From contig JAJYTX010000263.1 in assembly GCA_021792815.1 (NCBI GenBank), forward strand, positions 1-5,107: a DNA stretch of 5,107 nucleotides, in the 5' to 3' direction. This document shows positions 1 to 5,107 of the stretch, piece after piece. This DNA comes from Pseudomonadota bacterium (lineage in GTDB: Bacteria; Pseudomonadota; Gammaproteobacteria; Steroidobacterales; Steroidobacteraceae). Under the pieces are notes generated by a model that worked only from the letters and a program-made list of their open reading frames with translations, was not told the origin of the DNA and did no database searches. The position numbers and the translations under genes are program-made. Position 1 is the stretch's first letter, and every line of letters begins with the position of its first letter.

Positions 1-908
1 TCGGCCGGCGCCGCCTGCGACAGCGGACACACCTCGAAGCGCACCCACTGCGCGACACCGGCGCGCTCGGCATTGGCACGCGCATTCCGTATCGCAGCCG
101 GATCGCGATCCTGACCCCGGATGATCACGGTGGGCGCAGCCGCGGCGAGACAGCGCGCAGCCGACTCCTGGCGCACGCGGCGCCACAGCGCCTCGTCGTG
201 CCCCCGCCAGCCGAAAAAACCGAAGTACGGCCGGTGCAGACCCGGTGCGCAGCGCGCGGCCATCAGTGCCGCCTCGATCACCAGCGTGCCCGAGCCGCAC
301 AGGGGATCGAGGAACTGCGCGCCCGATGCCGCAAGCTCCGGCCAGCCGCTGCGCTGCAGCACGCCTGCGGCCACGTTCTCCTTCAATGGCGCCTCGCCGG
401 CGGCGCCGCGGTAGCCGCGCCGATGCAGACTCTCGCCCGAGAGGTCGATCGACAGGGTGATCGCCGCGCCGTGCGCATGCGCATGCACGCGCAGTCCCGG
501 CCTGTCCAACACCACGTCGGGTCTGCCGCCGCTCGCCGCGCGCAGCGCATCGACGATGGCGTCCTTGAGCTTCAGCGCACCGAAGTGGCTGTGCGCGATC
601 GTCGGGTGCCGGCCGCTGAACTCACAGGCCAGGGTCGCACCGGGGTTGAGCTGCGCCGGCCAGTCGACCGCGCGCGCGGCCTGGTAGAACGTCTCGGTGT
701 CGGGCGCCTCGAATCGCGCGATCTCGAGCAGCACGCGATTGGCGAGCCGTGATTCCAGGCAGGCGCGATAAGCGGTCTGCAGCGTGCCGACGAACGCCAC
801 CGCTCCCGCGCGCTCGCGCACTTCCCGGGCCCCGAGCGCCTCGAGCTCCTGGGCCAACAGATCGGTGAGCCCCCGGGGGGCCGTAGCCAGCAGATGCAGC
901 GCATTCAC
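1..908 (-). CDS. rlmL: 23S rRNA (guanine2445-N2)-methyltransferase, RlmL part, N-terminal 302 residues (cut by window edge)
   Basis: RlmL methylates N2 of G2445 in 23S rRNA in the cytoplasm, using S-adenosylmethionine. I translated the minus strand from a GTG at 908-906; the protein begins MNALHLLATAPRGLTDLL, close to the E. coli RlmL start as I remember it. Residues 1-60 fit the ferredoxin-like domain and about 60-155 the THUMP RNA-binding domain, including GALKLKDAIVDALR near 111-124. The family signature LHRRGYR lies at 161-167, and the SAM-binding motif DPLCGSGT at 201-208. LHRPYFGFFGW begins at 224 and a GQDRDPAAIRNARAN stretch follows. The frame stays open to base 3. The catalytic NPPY motif would fall beyond the window. 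Many gammaproteobacteria fuse RlmL to RlmK (m7G2069 methylase, about 700 residues in all); that cannot be judged here. The start overlaps the upstream chloride channel stop as GTGA and lacks a strong ribosome binding site, so translation is probably coupled. Confidence 0.93.
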   Translation of the reverse strand, partial: MNALHLLATAPRGLTDLLAQELEALGAREVRERAGAVAFVGTLQTAYRACLESRLANRVLLEIARFEAPDTETFYQAARAVDWPAQLNPGATLACEFSGRHPTIAHSHFGALKLKDAIVDALRAASGGRPDVVLDRPGLRVHAHAHGAAITLSIDLSGESLHRRGYRGAAGEAPLKENVAAGVLQRSGWPELAASGAQFLDPLCGSGTLVIEAALMAARCAPGLHRPYFGFFGWRGHDEALWRRVRQESAARCLAAAAPTVIIRGQDRDPAAIRNARANAERAGVAQWVRFEVCPLSQAAPA

Positions 909-2698
909 TTCGTCACGCTCAGTCGATCCCGAATGGCGAGCAGCACGTCGTCGCGCGACACTTCACCGAGAAGCGTGTGCCGCCACTGTCCAGGCGTGAC
1001 AGGCAGTGTCCTCGCCTTCTCGCGCAGAAAACCATCGAGCGCCTCGGTCAGCGACATGTCCGGCGAGAGCGCCTGGTTGACCGGTTGGGCAATATCCCCG
1101 ACCGCCACCTCCCAGCCGATCTCCCCCTTGCGCAGCCGTTCGAGCAGCTCGCGAGGCCTGAACCAGGCCACCAGATCACCGCCGTCGGTGACGTACACCC
1201 GGCGTACCGAGCGCTTCGGTAACCGGCCGAACACCTCGGACAGGGGTGTCTCGCGCGGCACCACCACGACCGCCGGCTTCACCAGCCCCGCCACCGTGCG
1301 CACGCGCCAGTCGTCGCCGTGCTCGGCCAGCATCGTCGGGTCCAGCGTCGCGTCATACACCGACTTGCCGTGCCGATAGACCTTGGCGGTGTAATGCGCG
1401 GTCACACACACCAGCATCAGCGGCAGCACGACATTGTAGTCGAGCGTCATCTCGAAGATCATCAGAATGGAAGTGAGCGGCGCCTGGGTCGTCGCCGCCA
1501 GGAACCCGCCCATGCCGATCACGCCGTAGGCGACCGGCTGGTAGACGATGTGCGGCATCATCCACTGCAGCGCGCCGCCGAACAGCGTGCCGACCGCGGC
1601 GCCGATGAACAGTGACGGCGTCAGCACACCACCCACGCCGCCGGAGCCGACGGTGAACGTCGTGGCGAGCACCTTGGCCAGCAGGATCGCGAGCAGCCAC
1701 CAGCCAAACACCTGCCCGAGCAGGATGTGGCTCACCACGCTGTAGCCGTTGCCCCAGACCTCGGGGACGAAGAGCGAAATGATGCCGACCGCCAGGCCGC
1801 CGAGCGCGAGCTGCGCGTACAGCGGCAGTTTCAGCCTGATGAATCTCGACTTGGCGTAATCGAGCAGCGCCAGGAAGGGCGGCGCCAGATGTCCGAGCAC
1901 CACGCCGAGAATCACGAAGAAGATCAGCTCCCAGTTGGTGACCACCACCACGTGCGGCACATCGAACACTTTGCCGAAGTGCACCACCCGATGCAGGGTC
2001 GCATTGGAGATCACCGAGGCGATGACCAGCGGCCCGAAGCTCTCCATCGACATCGAGCCGAGTACGATCTCCGAGGCAAACAACGCGCCCGAGATCGGCG
2101 CGTTGTAGGCCGCGGCGATCCCGGCCGCCACGCCGCAGGCCACCATGAGCCGCAGGCGCGGTACCGGGGCGTGCGCCAGCAGTCCGATCCTGGAGCCGAG
2201 CATGGCGGCGAGCTGCACCATCGATCCCTCGCGGCCGATCGAGCCTCCGGAGGAAATGGTGAGCATCGAGCCCAGACTCTTCAGGATCGATCCGCGAAAA
2301 CCGATCCGCCCGTCACCGACCTTCACCGCCTCGATGTAGTCGACGGCCTTGGATGAGACGAGCCGGCGCTTGACGAACAGCAGCACCGCGCCGGCGAGCA
2401 GTCCGCCCGCCACGGGCATCACCGCACGATGCCACCAGGGGAGCTTCATCGCGACGTCCACCAGGCCCGAACCATGCTCGGAATAGGGCCAGTAGCCGCT
2501 GAACAGACGGACACAGAGCCGGATACCCAGACGGAACACCACGCTCGCCAGGGCTCCCGCGATCCCGACGAGCGTCGCCCAGAACACGATGCTGACGAGC
2601 TCATCGTGCCCGAACAGCATCAGCCGCAGCCGCTTCAGCCACGACAGCGGCGCCCGATCCCGGGCCGGAACCTTGGTAGACACGCTGCACCCCGCCAC
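905..2698 (-). CDS. clcB: CLC-family chloride channel/transporter, ClcB-like, with two C-terminal CBS domains
   Basis: An inner-membrane CLC protein of 597 residues that moves chloride and possibly other anions. The membrane domain covers about 32-440. Seen motifs: GREGS at 155-159 (E157 is the gating glutamate), GVLTP at 357-361 (GIFAP position of E. coli ClcA) and Y448 in GKSVY (Tyr445 position). VWGNGYS at 314-320 and DYIEA at 120-124 resemble E. coli ClcB more than ClcA. The ClcA Ser107 motif GSGIP is replaced by SSKAVD (115-120). The inner proton glutamate (ClcA Glu203) is isoleucine, I211, after E210. Two CBS domains follow, about 468-522 and 533-593, so nucleotide-sensitive gating is possible; E. 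coli ClcA and ClcB lack them. The GTG start is supported by an in-frame TAA at 2725-2723, with only eight sense codons and no better start between, and by AAGGA at 2713-2709. The stop overlaps the rlmL start. The family is firm; channel versus antiporter is not. Confidence 0.93.
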   Translation of the reverse strand: MAGCSVSTKVPARDRAPLSWLKRLRLMLFGHDELVSIVFWATLVGIAGALASVVFRLGIRLCVRLFSGYWPYSEHGSGLVDVAMKLPWWHRAVMPVAGGLLAGAVLLFVKRRLVSSKAVDYIEAVKVGDGRIGFRGSILKSLGSMLTISSGGSIGREGSMVQLAAMLGSRIGLLAHAPVPRLRLMVACGVAAGIAAAYNAPISGALFASEIVLGSMSMESFGPLVIASVISNATLHRVVHFGKVFDVPHVVVVTNWELIFFVILGVVLGHLAPPFLALLDYAKSRFIRLKLPLYAQLALGGLAVGIISLFVPEVWGNGYSVVSHILLGQVFGWWLLAILLAKVLATTFTVGSGGVGGVLTPSLFIGAAVGTLFGGALQWMMPHIVYQPVAYGVIGMGGFLAATTQAPLTSILMIFEMTLDYNVVLPLMLVCVTAHYTAKVYRHGKSVYDATLDPTMLAEHGDDWRVRTVAGLVKPAVVVVPRETPLSEVFGRLPKRSVRRVYVTDGGDLVAWFRPRELLERLRKGEIGWEVAVGDIAQPVNQALSPDMSLTEALDGFLREKARTLPVTPGQWRHTLLGEVSRDDVLLAIRDRLSVTK

Positions 2699-2708
2699 GG
2701 GGACTCGA

Positions 2709-2713
2709 TCCTT
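2709..2713 (-). promoter_or_regulatory. Ribosome binding site for the chloride channel gene
   Basis: AAGGA on the minus strand lies 10 bases before the GTG at 2698. It supports that start over the GTG five codons further in (residue 6), which has no comparable purine stretch at good spacing. The spacing is slightly long, so this is a moderate call. Confidence 0.45.
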
Positions 2714-2718
2714 GCCGG

Positions 2719-2729
2719 GGCATTATGCC
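2719..2729 (-). promoter_or_regulatory. Candidate -10 element (CATAAT) within an 11-bp palindrome, upstream of the chloride channel gene
   Basis: On the minus strand CATAAT (2727-2722) matches the sigma70 -10 consensus at five of six bases. It lies inside GGCATAATGCC, which is palindromic apart from its central base. A start about seven bases downstream, near 2715, would leave a leader of roughly 17 bases just covering the ribosome binding site. No convincing -35 hexamer was found at 16-18 bases, so an activator may be needed or the element may be chance. The palindrome could be a repressor site; no regulator can be named. Confidence 0.3.
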
Positions 2730-2813
2730 GAAAGTCCCGCTTGGAAGCGCCCCGAACGCGAGGTAGCCTTCGGACAACCCACGCCAGTACGCGTGCGCCG
2801 GCCGGAGGTTCCC

Positions 2814-2842
2814 TAGACAAATTCCAGAAAGTCTCCTAGCCT
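2814..2842 (+). promoter_or_regulatory. Candidate sigma70 promoter for sodB
   Basis: TAGACA (2814-2819, five of six to TTGACA) is separated by exactly 17 bases from TAGCCT (2837-2842, which keeps the first two bases and last T of TATAAT). Transcription would start near 2849, giving a leader of about 44 bases. The spacer is relatively AT-rich for this genome and is bracketed by AGAC (2815-2818) and GTCT (2831-2834), an inverted repeat with a 12-base gap that could be an operator. I see no recognisable Fur box. Confidence 0.45.
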
Positions 2843-2880
2843 TCGGCCACGCACAGCCAAAGCTGATCCCTCGTCACCGC

Positions 2881-2887
2881 AGGAGAG
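2881..2887 (+). promoter_or_regulatory. Ribosome binding site of sodB
   Basis: AGGAGAG lies five bases before the GTG at 2893 (seven from the AGGAG core). This strong Shine-Dalgarno sequence fixes the GTG as the start; the resulting N-terminus, MTFSLPSLPF, matches the usual SodB N-terminus in length and sequence. Confidence 0.8.
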
Positions 2888-2892
2888 CCCCC

Positions 2893-3501
2893 GTGACCTT
2901 CTCACTCCCTTCGCTTCCTTTTTCACCCGGCGCGCTCGCCGCCCGGGGCATGTGCCAGGAGACCCTGGAGCTTCATCACGGCAAGCACCATCAGGCCTAC
3001 GTCACCGCTCTGAACGGCTTGGTGGAGAAGAACGAGTCCCTCAAGGGCAAGAGCCTGGAGGATCTCATCCGCTTGAGTCGAGACCGCAGCGATCTGGTCG
3101 GCGTGTTCAACAACGCCGGCCAGCATTGGAACCACAGCCTGTTCTGGAATTCCCTTGCCCCGAACGGCGGCGGCATACCCGCCAGCCTGGAGAAAAAGCT
3201 CGCAGGCGATTTCGGGAGCGTCGAAAAATTCAAGGAGCAGTTCAAGGCCGCGGCCCTCGGCCAGTTCGGCTCCGGCTGGGCTTGGCTGGTGCTCGCCGGC
3301 GACGGCAGGCTGAAGATCACCAAGACCGGCAATGCCGGCACGCCGCTCGCCACCTCGGAGGGCAAGGCATTGTTGGTGCTGGACGTGTGGGAGCACGCGT
3401 ATTACGTGGACTACCGCAACCGCCGCGCCGACTTCGCCGACAATTTTCTGGCGCGGCTGGCGAATTTCGAGTTTGCCGCGGAGCAGCTCGCCGCGGCCTG
3501 A
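2893..3501 (+). CDS. sodB: Superoxide dismutase, iron type (Fe-SOD, SodB)
   Basis: Cytosolic enzyme converting superoxide to hydrogen peroxide and oxygen; 202 residues against 193 in E. coli SodB. The N-terminal helical-hairpin domain spans about 2-90 and the C-terminal alpha/beta domain about 97-198. All four metal ligands are present: H28 (in LHHGKHH), H81 (in QHWNH), D164 and H168 (in DVWEH). The active-site tyrosine is Y36. Q77 in the N-terminal NNAGQ motif together with A148 in GNAGT is the iron-type second-sphere arrangement; manganese enzymes carry the glutamine in the C-terminal domain instead. Iron use is therefore predicted, though metal swapping cannot be excluded. No signal peptide is seen. 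Extra residues before VFNNAGQ (about 61-70) account for most of the added length. The gene diverges from the chloride channel gene, has its own promoter candidate and stands alone. Homology is clear throughout. Confidence 0.97.
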   Translation: MTFSLPSLPFSPGALAARGMCQETLELHHGKHHQAYVTALNGLVEKNESLKGKSLEDLIRLSRDRSDLVGVFNNAGQHWNHSLFWNSLAPNGGGIPASLEKKLAGDFGSVEKFKEQFKAAALGQFGSGWAWLVLAGDGRLKITKTGNAGTPLATSEGKALLVLDVWEHAYYVDYRNRRADFADNFLARLANFEFAAEQLAAA

Positions 3502-3728
3502 GCCGGCACCGCCTTGGGGCCACCCGGGCCGGCACCGCGCACACGGTCGCCGGTGTACCGGGATGCCCGTAAGGCGTTCATGCTTCCACCCCCCAGACGG
3601 CTCGATGCGGGGCTGGCCGCCGCGCTCGATGCCGCACTCGAGGCGATCGAGTGAGCCGCTGCGGCGAGCGGCAGACGGTGTGCGCGTCGGGCAAAGCGAT
3701 CCGTCCACCGTAGCGCCAGACCGCCGAT

Positions 3729-3742
3729 TTGATCTGGATCAG
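3729..3742 (+). promoter_or_regulatory. FNR/Anr-type (CRP-FNR family) binding site
   Basis: TTGAT-CTGG-ATCAG differs from the FNR/Anr/FixK consensus TTGAT-N4-ATCAA only at its last base. Its centre (3735.5) is 41.5 bases upstream of a start at 3777, the textbook class II activator position, and the TACCCT at 3764-3769 predicts a start at 3776-3777. FNR and Anr carry an oxygen-sensitive 4Fe-4S cluster and activate genes at low oxygen; FixK or Dnr proteins read similar sites. The downstream gene encodes an iron-sulfur enzyme, which fits. The site is seen; the regulator and its effect are inferred. Confidence 0.65.
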
Positions 3743-3763
3743 AAAGCCGGCGGCACGGGCCGC

Positions 3764-3769
3764 TACCCT
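3764..3769 (+). promoter_or_regulatory. Candidate -10 element of the radical SAM gene promoter
   Basis: TACCCT keeps the TA and the final T of the -10 consensus. It begins 21 bases after the FNR-type box, where a class II FNR-dependent promoter should have its -10. There is no separate -35 hexamer; the box overlaps that position, as expected for an activator-dependent promoter. The predicted leader is about 25 bases. Confidence 0.4.
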
Positions 3770-3770
3770 T

Positions 3771-3785
3771 GGCGGATCGTCCGCC
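3771..3785 (+). repeat. Perfect 6-bp inverted repeat at the predicted transcript start
   Basis: GGCGGA-TCG-TCCGCC forms six base pairs around a three-base loop. It spans the predicted transcription start and sits directly before the ribosome binding site. It could be a 5'-end hairpin affecting mRNA stability or ribosome access, or an operator. It is too short and GC-biased to rule out chance. Confidence 0.4.
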
Positions 3786-3792
3786 GGAAAAG
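3786..3792 (+). promoter_or_regulatory. Ribosome binding site of the radical SAM gene
   Basis: GGAAAAG ends nine bases before the ATG at 3802. It is the only purine-rich stretch in a C-rich leader, and it abuts the right arm of the inverted repeat at 3771-3785. Confidence 0.5.
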
Positions 3793-3801
3793 CCCGCCCC
3801 C

Positions 3802-5107
3802 ATGCGCCTGCTGTTGATCAATCCCAAGGCCCCGGAAAGTTTTTGGAATTTTCACTGGGCAGTCAGCGATGTCCTGCCGGGAAAGCGCGCGGTCAATCCA
3901 CCGCTCGGACTCGCGACACTCGCGGCGCTGTGCCCGCCGCACTGGCAGGTGCGCATCGTCGACGAGAACGTCGAGCCGCTGCCGCTCGATCCCGAGGCGG
4001 ACCTGATCGGCATCGGCGGGATGGGCGTGCAGTTCGGGCGCCAGCGCGAGCTGCTCGAGTATTACCGCGCCCGGGGCCACTACGTGGTCGCCGGCGGCGC
4101 CTACGCCTCGTTGTGCCCGGAGCAATACGAGAATCTGGCCGACAGCGTGATCTGCGGCGAAGCCGAGCAGATCTGGCCCCGATTCTGCGCCGATTTCGAA
4201 GCTGGCCACGCCGCGCCGTTGTACCGCGAGAGCGGCACGATCGATCTCGGCACCTCGCCGACACCGCGCTTCGACCTGCTCAAGCTCGAACTGTACACGA
4301 TGGCGACCATGCAGTTCTCGCGCGGTTGCCCCTACATGTGCGAGTTCTGCGACATCATCGTGATGTTCGGCCGCAAGCCCCGCCACAAGAATCTTGAGCA
4401 GATCGAGGCCGAACTCGATATCTTGCGGGCACGCGGCGTGCGCAAGGTGTTCTTCGTCGACGACAATCTCATCGGCAACCTCAAGGTTGCCAAGACGCTG
4501 CTCAGGTTCCTGATCGATTATCAGCAGCGGCACCGCTACGAGTTCAGCTTCGGCACCGAGGCCTCGCTCAACCTCGCGCAGGACGAGGAACTGATGGAGC
4601 TGTTTCGCGCGGCGCACTTCCGCTGGGCCTTCATCGGCATCGAGTCGCCCGACGAGGCGAGCCTGCGCGAGACGCGCAAGCTGCAGAACATGCGCGAGGA
4701 TCCGCTCGCGGCCGTACAGCGCATCCACCAGCACGGCATCGAAGTGCTGGCCGGGTTCATCGTCGGTTTCGACAACGACACGACGGCGACCTTCGATCGC
4801 CAGTATGAATTCATCGTGCGCTCGGGCATCCAGATGGCCATGATCGGCCTGCTGAACGCCATGCCGCGCACACCGCTGTATGAACGGCTGAGCAGCGCCG
4901 GGCGCCTGCGCGAGCAGGACACCGCCGGGGACAACACCAAGCTCGACACCAACGTCGTGCCGTTGCGCATGACGCGCGAGGAACTCATCGAAGGGTATCG
5001 CCGGCTGCACGAGCGGCTGCTCACCGATGGGGCGATCGCCCTGCGCATCCGCAACAAGAACCGCTCGATCGGCCGGGCACCGGGCGGCATGGAATACGGC
5101 GCGCGCG
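3802..5107 (+). CDS. Cobalamin-binding radical SAM protein, DUF4070-containing HpnP-like family (3' end cut by window edge)
   Basis: The 435 visible codons have the order of class B (B12-dependent) radical SAM enzymes, often methyltransferases. Residues 1-140 form a cobalamin-binding Rossmann-like domain with MRLLLINP at the start, NPPLGLATLAAL at 32-43, VVAGG at 95-99 and CGEAE at 118-122. The radical SAM core follows: CxxxCxxC as C176, C180 and C183 in SRGCPYMCEFC binds the 4Fe-4S cluster. FFVDDN at 217-222, GTEASLNLA at 251-259 and GIESP at 279-283 fit later strands of the barrel. From about 360 the PLYERL, GDNT and LIEGYRRL pattern fits the DUF4070 tail. The N-terminal SFWNFHWAV pattern also recalls HpnP, the hopanoid C-2 methylase. 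No hopanoid genes are visible, so the substrate is unknown and no symbol is given. It reads alone from a probable FNR-type promoter. No stop occurs before the edge; the end of the protein is missing. Confidence 0.9.
   Translation, partial: MRLLLINPKAPESFWNFHWAVSDVLPGKRAVNPPLGLATLAALCPPHWQVRIVDENVEPLPLDPEADLIGIGGMGVQFGRQRELLEYYRARGHYVVAGGAYASLCPEQYENLADSVICGEAEQIWPRFCADFEAGHAAPLYRESGTIDLGTSPTPRFDLLKLELYTMATMQFSRGCPYMCEFCDIIVMFGRKPRHKNLEQIEAELDILRARGVRKVFFVDDNLIGNLKVAKTLLRFLIDYQQRHRYEFSFGTEASLNLAQDEELMELFRAAHFRWAFIGIESPDEASLRETRKLQNMREDPLAAVQRIHQHGIEVLAGFIVGFDNDTTATFDRQYEFIVRSGIQMAMIGLLNAMPRTPLYERLSSAGRLREQDTAGDNTKLDTNVVPLRMTREELIEGYRRLHERLLTDGAIALRIRNKNRSIGRAPGGMEYGAR

Larger units (their letters stand above)
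3502..3801 (+). other. Intergenic region between sodB and the radical SAM gene
   Basis: No convincing gene is seen in these 300 bases. The first part holds an 11-base direct repeat (GCCGGCACCGC at 3502-3512 and 3528-3538). Its GCCGGC cores are self-complementary and could form a weak hairpin after sodB, but no T-run follows, so I do not call a terminator. A short open stretch, in the sodB frame but beyond its stop, ends at TGA 3652-3654; it could encode 24 residues from ATG 3580 (AAGG six bases upstream) or 33 from GTG 3553, with an alanine/leucine-rich end. I recognise nothing in it. Bases 3655-3728 show nothing. The last 73 bases hold the FNR-type box, -10 element, inverted repeat and ribosome binding site described separately. 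Confidence 0.7.

Noticed and set aside
471..490. Repeated GCGCATGCGCAT stretch, possibly a palindromic regulatory site
   Set aside because: It falls inside rlmL and is explained by alternating histidine and alanine codons (VHAHAHG).
198..752. 184-codon plus-strand frame opposite rlmL
   Set aside because: It is an arginine- and alanine-rich shadow; the opposite strand gives a continuous RlmL sequence through the same interval.
572..904. Minus-strand frame starting at ATG 904, just after the chloride channel stop
   Set aside because: Its product is arginine/serine/proline-rich noise. The overlapping frame from GTG 908 gives the RlmL N-terminus and stays open to the window edge.
1727..2356. 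209-codon plus-strand frame opposite the chloride channel gene
   Set aside because: The product is rich in H, R, E and Q without domain character, and the minus strand encodes clear CLC motifs across the same bases.
3502..3538. Possible sodB terminator formed by the two GCCGGC copies
   Set aside because: The stem is short, the loop is long and no T-run follows; the copies are better described as a direct repeat of GCCGGCACCGC.
2923..3708. 261-codon minus-strand frame opposite sodB
   Set aside because: sodB on the plus strand has all four metal ligands and a strong ribosome binding site; the antisense product has no recognisable features.
3814..3821. TTGATCAA palindrome resembling FNR half-sites
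   Set aside because: The half-sites overlap instead of being separated by four bases, and it lies inside the start of the coding region (Leu-Ile-Asn codons).
3763..5010. Long open frame of 415 codons on the minus strand opposite the radical SAM gene
   Set aside because: It is a shadow: the plus-strand frame has a complete radical SAM motif set, and the minus-strand product is a low-complexity mix with no recognisable domain. Such antisense frames are expected in high-GC genes.

Overview
The window is GC-rich bacterial chromosome with four genes and strong third-position G/C bias. It suggests a high-GC proteobacterium, most likely a gammaproteobacterium. This rests on a close RlmL/RlmKL-type rRNA methyltransferase start, a ClcB-type chloride channel with C-terminal CBS domains, a SodB-type iron superoxide dismutase and an FNR/Anr-type box. 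This placement is inferred from family resemblance, not from a database search. No mobile element, CRISPR array, tRNA or rRNA was seen.

Left half, minus strand: a two-gene unit reads leftward. The first gene (905-2698) encodes a 597-residue CLC-family chloride transport protein with two C-terminal CBS domains. Its stop codon overlaps the GTG start of the next gene by four bases (GTGA, 905-908). That next gene encodes the N-terminal 302 residues of the 23S rRNA m2G2445 methyltransferase RlmL, and the left window edge cuts it before its NPPY catalytic motif. The overlap implies translational coupling.

Middle: a 194-bp divergent intergenic region (2699-2892) separates the leftward unit from sodB, which reads rightward (2893-3501, 202 residues, all four metal ligands present). 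It contains a plausible sigma70 promoter for sodB and a -10-like element for the chloride channel gene. The channel gene, rlmL and sodB all appear to start with GTG.

Right: a 300-bp gap (3502-3801) precedes a gene for a cobalamin-binding radical SAM protein of the DUF4070-containing, HpnP-like type, cut by the right window edge after 435 codons. Upstream of it lies TTGAT-CTGG-ATCAG, one base from the FNR/Anr consensus. It is placed almost exactly for class II activation relative to a TACCCT -10 element, and a 6-bp inverted repeat sits at the predicted transcription start. This suggests low-oxygen induction of an oxygen-sensitive enzyme of unknown substrate, and it is the most interesting signal here.

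Otherwise the region looks like ordinary chromosome: chloride transport, rRNA modification and superoxide defence genes, plus one orphan radical SAM enzyme. I see no evidence of an undescribed multi-gene defence or mobile system.
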